DNA of 64,000 bases from NCBI GenBank assembly GCA_963813975.1, contig CAWFAP010000006.1, positions 806,001-870,000 of the forward strand, written 5' to 3'. The notes below the pieces were generated by a model. That model saw only the letters and a list, made by a program, of their open reading frames with translations. It did no database searches and was not told the DNA's origin. This document shows positions 59,792-64,000 of this stretch, piece by piece. A program made the position numbers and the translations under genes. Each line of letters begins with the position of its first letter. Positions within the stretch are counted from its first letter, which is position 1. Source of the DNA: RYN-230 sp963813975 (GTDB lineage Bacteria > Actinomycetota > Actinomycetes > Streptosporangiales > Streptosporangiaceae).

Positions 59792-60970
59792 ATGTTTCGC
59801 TGGCTGACCGCGGGAGAGTCGCACGGGCGTGCCCTGGTGGCCATTCTCGAGGGAGTGCCCGCAGGCGTCGAGGTCAGCACGGCGGACATCACCGCCGCCC
59901 TGGCCCGCCGTCGGGCCGGGTACGGCCGTGGCGCGCGGATGAAGTTCGAGCAGGACGAGGTGGAGATCACCGGGGGAACCCGGCACGGGCGCACACTCGG
60001 GGGCCCGGTGGCCATCCGGGTGGGCAACACCGAGTGGCCGAAATGGGAGACGGTGATGTCACCTGACCCGGTCCCGGCCGAGGACCTCGAGAACCTGGCC
60101 CGCAACGCCCCGCTGACCCGGCCCCGGCCCGGCCACGCCGATCTGGCCGGGATGCAGAAGTATGGTCACGATGACGCGCGGCCCGTACTGGAGCGGGCCA
60201 GCGCCCGTGAGACCGCCGCGCGGGTCGCCCTGGGCGAGGTGGCCAGGCAGTACCTGAGCCAGGCATACGGCATCGAGGTGCTCAGCCACGTGGTCGCGCT
60301 CGGGCCGGTCAGCGTGCCCGAGGGCACCCTGCCGGAGCCCTCCGACCGGGACCGGGTCGACGGGGACCCGGTGCGGTGCCTGGATCCGGGGGCCAGCGCG
60401 GCGATGGTGGCGGAAATCGATGCGGCCCGCAAGGACGGCGATACCCTCGGTGGGGTCGTCGAGGTGGCGGCCTACGGCCTGCCGCCCGGGCTCGGCAGCC
60501 ACGTGCACTGGGACCGGCGGCTCGACGGGCGTCTCGCCGCGGCGCTGATGAGCATCCAGGCCATCAAGGGTGTCGAGGTAGGCGACGGGTTCACCACGGC
60601 CCGGCGCCGTGGCTCGCAGGCCCATGACGAGATCGACCTGGCCGAGGGCGGGATCCGGCGGCGGACCAACCGGGCCGGCGGGATTGAGGGAGGCATGAGC
60701 ACGGGAGAGGTACTGCGGGTGCGGGCGGCGATGAAGCCCATCTCCACGGTGCCGCGCGCGCTGGCCACGGTCAACGTGCGCACCGGCGAGCCCGCCCGGG
60801 CCATCAACCAGCGCAGCGACGTGACGGCGGTCCCGGCCGCGGGCGTGGTCGCCGAGGCCATGGTCGCCCTGGTGCTGGCCGGGACGGCGGCGGAGAAGTT
60901 CGGCGGCGACTCGGTGGCCGAGGCGCACCGCAACTGGTCCGGCTACCTGAACTCGCTGGTGATGAAGTGA
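59792..60970 (+). CDS. aroC: Chorismate synthase
   Basis: 392 residues. FRWLTAGESHGRALVAILEGVPAG at the N-terminus, RPGHADLAGMQKYGHDDARPVLERASARETAARVA (in parts) and the C-terminal RSDVTAVPAAGVVAEAM are the three chorismate synthase signatures, with the FMN-site histidines intact. It removes phosphate from EPSP to give chorismate. ATG 59792 follows AGGAGG. The stop overlaps aroK by 4 bases (GTGA). Confidence 0.97.
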   Translation: MFRWLTAGESHGRALVAILEGVPAGVEVSTADITAALARRRAGYGRGARMKFEQDEVEITGGTRHGRTLGGPVAIRVGNTEWPKWETVMSPDPVPAEDLENLARNAPLTRPRPGHADLAGMQKYGHDDARPVLERASARETAARVALGEVARQYLSQAYGIEVLSHVVALGPVSVPEGTLPEPSDRDRVDGDPVRCLDPGASAAMVAEIDAARKDGDTLGGVVEVAAYGLPPGLGSHVHWDRRLDGRLAAALMSIQAIKGVEVGDGFTTARRRGSQAHDEIDLAEGGIRRRTNRAGGIEGGMSTGEVLRVRAAMKPISTVPRALATVNVRTGEPARAINQRSDVTAVPAAGVVAEAMVALVLAGTAAEKFGGDSVAEAHRNWSGYLNSLVMK

Positions 60971-61572
60971 CCGCGCCGGAGCCCGCCACGCCAGATCACG
61001 GCCAGCCTGATCACGGCGTGCCTGATCACGGGCAGCCGGCCGCGATCATGATCGGCCCGCCCGGCGCGGGCAAGACCACGGTCGGTGCGCTGGTCGCGGG
61101 CCTGCTCGGGCTGGATTTCGCCGATACCGACACGGTCATCGAGGAGGCGGCGGGCAAGCCGGTCAGCGACATCTTCGTCCAGGAAGGCGAGGACGCGTTC
61201 CGTGCGCTCGAGCGCAGGGCCGCGGCCCACCTGATCGGCAGCCACGCCGGCGTGCTCGCGCTCGGCGGGGGCGCCATCCTCGACCCCGGCACCCGCGACC
61301 TGCTGGCCGGGCGCCGGGTCGTCTACCTGGAGACCGGGTTCGCGTCGGCGGTGCGCCGGACCGGGCTCGACGCTCCGCGGCCCCTGCTCTTCGGTAACCC
61401 GCGGGCCATGATGAAGACGCTCCTGGAGGAACGCCTCCCGCTGTACGCCGGTCTGGCCTGGATCACCGTTCCGACCGACGACCGCGAGCCGCAGGAGATC
61501 GCCGCTGAGATCGCCGCGCGGCTCGCGGCCGGCGGCGGGAACGGCCGCGGCCCGGCGGCCCCGCCGTCGTGA
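60967..61572 (+). CDS. aroK: Shikimate kinase
   Basis: 201 residues. P-loop MIGPPGAGKTTVGALVAGLLG, shikimate-site DTDTVIEEAAGKPVSDIF, and ALGGGAILD are conserved. The first ~22 residues are a short repeat of DHGQP/DHGVP encoded by three copies of a gatcacgg-containing unit, longer than usual for AroK. The C-terminus carries a short Gly/Ala tail. Overlaps aroC and aroB by 4 bases each. Confidence 0.95.
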   Translation: MTAPEPATPDHGQPDHGVPDHGQPAAIMIGPPGAGKTTVGALVAGLLGLDFADTDTVIEEAAGKPVSDIFVQEGEDAFRALERRAAAHLIGSHAGVLALGGGAILDPGTRDLLAGRRVVYLETGFASAVRRTGLDAPRPLLFGNPRAMMKTLLEERLPLYAGLAWITVPTDDREPQEIAAEIAARLAAGGGNGRGPAAPPS

Positions 61573-62648
61573 GCGCGACCCGGATCCCGGTCGGCGGCGA
61601 GCACCCCTACGAGGTCGTCGTCGGCACCGGCGTCCTCGGCGAACTGCCCTCACTGATCGGGAAGCACGCGACGTCCGTCATGGTCATCGCGCCCCGGGGC
61701 CTGGATGAGATCGCGTGGCCGGTCAGCCGGGCGCTCACGGACGCCGGGTACGAGGTGCATAGCGCGCAGGTCCCGTCGGGCGAAGCGGCGAAGGACATCA
61801 GCGTCGCCGCCGGACTCTGGTCGAAGCTGGCCGCCAGCCGGATCACCCGCAGCGATGCCATCGTCGGCGTGGGCGGCGGGGCGGCCACGGACCTGGCCGG
61901 CTTCGTGGCCGCCACCTGGCTGCGCGGGGTGCGGGTCGTGCTGGTGCCGACCACGCTGCTCGCGATGACCGACGCCGCGGTCGGCGGCAAGACCGCGGTG
62001 GACATCCCGGAGGGAAAGAACCTGGTCGGTGCGTTCCATCCGCCCGCCGGGGTCCTCGCCGACCTGACCGTGCTGGAATCGCTGCCGCGCGCCGAGTACG
62101 TGAGCGGCCTGGCCGAGGTGATCAAGGCCGGGTTCATCGCCGACCCGGTGATCCTCGAACTGATCGAGGCGGACCCGGCGGAGGCCGTCGTCCCGCACGG
62201 GCGGCAGGCCCGGGAGCTGGTCGAGCGGGCCGTGCGGATGAAGGCGGGCGTCGTGTCGGGGGACCTGCGCGAGGCCGGGCGCCGGGAGATCCTCAACTAC
62301 GGCCACACGCTCGGCCACGCGATCGAGCGCGTCGAGGGCTACCAGATCCGGCACGGCGAGGCGGTCGCCATCGGCATGGTGTTCGCCGCCGAGGTCGCCC
62401 GGCTGGAGGGCCGCCTGGACGCCGGGATCGCGGCCCGGCACCGGAGGGTGCTCAAGGCGGTCGGGCTGCCCACGGTCTACCGCGCGGACGTCTGGCCCGA
62501 CCTGCGTGAAGCCATGACAGTAGACAAGAAGGCCCGCGGCGCCCGGCTGAGGCTGGTCGTCCTCGACGGGCTCGCCCGGCCCGGCACGCTCGACGCGCCA
62601 TCCGAGGACCTGCTGCGCCGGGCCTACCAGGAGGTGTGCGAACGGTGA
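61569..62648 (+). CDS. aroB: 3-dehydroquinate synthase
   Basis: 359 residues. NAD-binding GVGGGAATDLAGFVAATWLRGV, VPTTLLAMTDAAVGGKTAVD, the zinc-binding glutamate in GLAEVIKAGFI and the histidines in NYGHTLGHAIE and RHGEAVAIGM are all present. It cyclises DAHP, the second step of the shikimate route. GTG start overlapping aroK, GTGA overlap with aroQ. Confidence 0.97.
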   Translation: MSATRIPVGGEHPYEVVVGTGVLGELPSLIGKHATSVMVIAPRGLDEIAWPVSRALTDAGYEVHSAQVPSGEAAKDISVAAGLWSKLAASRITRSDAIVGVGGGAATDLAGFVAATWLRGVRVVLVPTTLLAMTDAAVGGKTAVDIPEGKNLVGAFHPPAGVLADLTVLESLPRAEYVSGLAEVIKAGFIADPVILELIEADPAEAVVPHGRQARELVERAVRMKAGVVSGDLREAGRREILNYGHTLGHAIERVEGYQIRHGEAVAIGMVFAAEVARLEGRLDAGIAARHRRVLKAVGLPTVYRADVWPDLREAMTVDKKARGARLRLVVLDGLARPGTLDAPSEDLLRRAYQEVCER

Positions 62649-63181
62649 AGCAGGTACTCGTGCTCAATGGGCCCAACCTCGCCCAGCTGGGGTCGCGGGA
62701 GCCGGAGGTGTACGGCACCCAGACGTTCGACGACCTGGTCGAGACCTGCCGGCTCACCGGGCGCACGCTCGACCTGCACGTCGAGGTCCGGCAGACCGAC
62801 GACGAGGCGGAGATGATCGCCTGGGTGCAGGAGGCGGCCGCGGCCCGGATGCCCGTGGTCCTCAACCCCGCCGCGTTCACGCACTACTCCTACGCCCTGC
62901 GCGACGCGCTCGCCATGCGCACCGCGCCGCTGGTGGAAGTGCACATGACCAACCCGGCCCGGCGCGAGGAGTTCCGGCACACCTCCGTGGTGGCCGGCGT
63001 GGCGGACGGGACCGTGACCGGCTTCGGCCTGATGTCCTACCAGCTCGCACTCCAGGCCATCGCCGAGCTGGCCGCGGTCAGGGAGGCCGCCGGGGAGGAC
63101 ACGGTGTCCGCGGCAGCGGTCCCGGACGCCCGGCTGACCGTTGACCCCGCGCAGGCGGCCGCTACTCTCAACATCACCTGA
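62645..63181 (+). CDS. aroQ: 3-dehydroquinate dehydratase, type II
   Basis: 178 residues from GTG 62645, which overlaps the aroB stop (GTGA). VLNGPNLAQLGSREPEVYG carries the catalytic tyrosine loop, LNPAAFTHYSYALRDAL the catalytic histidine, and EVHMTNPARREEFRHTSVVAG the lid arginine. The NPAAFTHYS block varies from the usual NPGAYTHTS. It dehydrates dehydroquinate. A hairpin follows its stop. Confidence 0.95.
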   Translation: MKQVLVLNGPNLAQLGSREPEVYGTQTFDDLVETCRLTGRTLDLHVEVRQTDDEAEMIAWVQEAAAARMPVVLNPAAFTHYSYALRDALAMRTAPLVEVHMTNPARREEFRHTSVVAGVADGTVTGFGLMSYQLALQAIAELAAVREAAGEDTVSAAAVPDARLTVDPAQAAATLNIT

Positions 63182-63199
63182 GCCGGACGGCATCCGGCT
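63181..63199 (+). terminator. Hairpin after aroQ, possible terminator
   Basis: AGCCGGA pairs perfectly with TCCGGCT around a 5-base loop, beginning at the last base of the aroQ stop codon. Only two T follow, so termination is uncertain. Confidence 0.4.
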
Positions 63200-63224
63200 T
63201 GGCTGCCTCGCGAAAGGCCGGAGC

Positions 63225-64000
63225 ATGCGCATCGGGATGCATCTCAACTACGCCGGCGGTTTCACCGAGACCGTGAGCGAGCTCGCCGACTACGAGAAGG
63301 CCGGGCTGGACATCGTGTTCGTGCCCGAGGCCTACAGCTACGACGCGGTGAGCCAGCTGGGCTTCATCGCGGCCCGGACCGAGCGGCTCGAGATCGGCTC
63401 AGGGATCTTCCAGCTGTACTCCCGGACGCCCGCGCTCACCGCGATGACCGCAGCCGGGCTCGACTATGTGTCCGGCGGCCGGTTCACCCTGGGGCTCGGG
63501 GCGTCCGGGCCGCAGGTGATCGAGGGGTGGCACGGGGTGCCCTACGACGCCCCGATCGGCCGGACCCGGGAAGTGATCGAGATCTGCCGCACGGTGTGGC
63601 GCCGTGAGCGGCTGGAGTACGCGGGGAAGCATTACACCATTCCGCTGCCGCCCGAGCAGGGGACCGGGCTCGGCAAGCCGCTCAAGCTGATCAACCATCC
63701 GGTCCGGGAACGAATCCCGATCATGATCGCGGCGCTGGGCCCGAAGAACGTCGCGCTCGCCGCTGAGCTGGCCGAGGGCTGGCAGCCGATCTTCTTCTAC
63801 CCGGAGAAGGCGGCCACCGCCTGGGCTGAGCCGCTCGCCGCCGGCCGGTCCCGCCGTGACCCGTCGCTGGGCCCGCTGGACGTGGTGGCGGCCGCCCCGC
63901 TGGCCATCGGCCCGGATGTCTCCGGGTACCTGGACCTGGCCCGGCCGATGTTCGCGCTGTACATCGGCGGGATGGGCCCGCACCGGGACAAGGGCCACAA
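63225..64000 (+). CDS. LLM-class F420-dependent oxidoreductase, cut by window edge
   Basis: The first 258 residues of a luciferase-like monooxygenase fold: MRIGMHLNYAGGFTETVSELADYEKAGLDIVFVPEAYSYD (in parts), GSGIFQLYSRTPALTAM, GGRFTLGLGASGPQVIEGWHG and MIAALGPKNVALAAELAEGW, as in actinobacterial F420-dependent LLM oxidoreductases. Expected length is about 340 residues, so the C-terminus lies beyond base 64000. Substrate unknown. An AAAGG Shine-Dalgarno precedes the ATG. Confidence 0.88.
   Translation, partial: MRIGMHLNYAGGFTETVSELADYEKAGLDIVFVPEAYSYDAVSQLGFIAARTERLEIGSGIFQLYSRTPALTAMTAAGLDYVSGGRFTLGLGASGPQVIEGWHGVPYDAPIGRTREVIEICRTVWRRERLEYAGKHYTIPLPPEQGTGLGKPLKLINHPVRERIPIMIAALGPKNVALAAELAEGWQPIFFYPEKAATAWAEPLAAGRSRRDPSLGPLDVVAAAPLAIGPDVSGYLDLARPMFALYIGGMGPHRDKGH

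Overview
The window is very GC-rich, with many GTG/TTG starts and many TANNNT hexamers 6-8 bases before a start codon, which suggests leaderless mRNAs. It carries actinobacterial marker genes: BldD, the actinobacterial integration host factor mIHF, a Rv2175c-type PknL substrate, a helicase-degenerate PriA and a SAV_6107-type HEPN protein. The host is therefore an actinomycete of the Actinomycetota; a Streptosporangiales-like lineage would fit, but the sequence alone does not fix it.

Left half (1-36.5 kb), conserved core. It opens with a truncated PknL-type kinase, a ferredoxin reductase, the Rv2175c homologue and metF. A GNAT gene and a HEPN gene with an SOS box follow, then bldD. Next is the complete UMP pathway (pyrR-pyrB-pyrC-carA-carB-pyrK-pyrD-pyrF) behind a PyrR-binding leader. 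Then come mihF, gmk, rpoZ, coaBC, metK, priA, def, fmt, rsmB and rpe, an ECF42 sigma/DGPF pair, the FMN-riboswitch-controlled ribE-ribBA-ribH genes and hisG. As recalled, this order (bldD-pyr-mihF-gmk-rpoZ-coaBC-metK-priA-fmt-rsmB-rpe-rib-hisG) resembles Streptomyces, although hisE is missing between ribH and hisG.

Middle (36.5-58.7 kb), accessory. It holds an iron ABC transporter with an IdeR/DtxR box, an xdhC-mocA molybdenum-cofactor pair, a broken aldose epimerase and a carotenoid cluster of about 12.7 kb. The cluster encodes GGPP synthase, CrtI, CrtB, a B12-type MerR regulator, PlsX, a CrtA-type ketolase, a PlsY-family acyltransferase, a family-2 glycosyltransferase, a second CrtI/CrtD-like desaturase, a CruF-like hydratase, a second B12/LitR-type regulator and an ECF sigma factor like LitS. 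No cyclase is visible. I infer an acyclic, hydroxylated/keto, glycosylated and perhaps acylated carotenoid under cobalamin/light control, with PlsX/PlsY supplying acyl-phosphate chemistry. Two unrecognised genes follow.

Right end (58.9-64 kb): an SseB-family gene, aroC-aroK-aroB-aroQ, and the start of an F420-type LLM oxidoreductase.

Five genes (gmk, fmt, crtB, crtA-like, galM-like) need a one-base frame change to give family-typical proteins. Because gmk and fmt are normally essential or important, sequencing or assembly error is the simplest explanation for most of these breaks.
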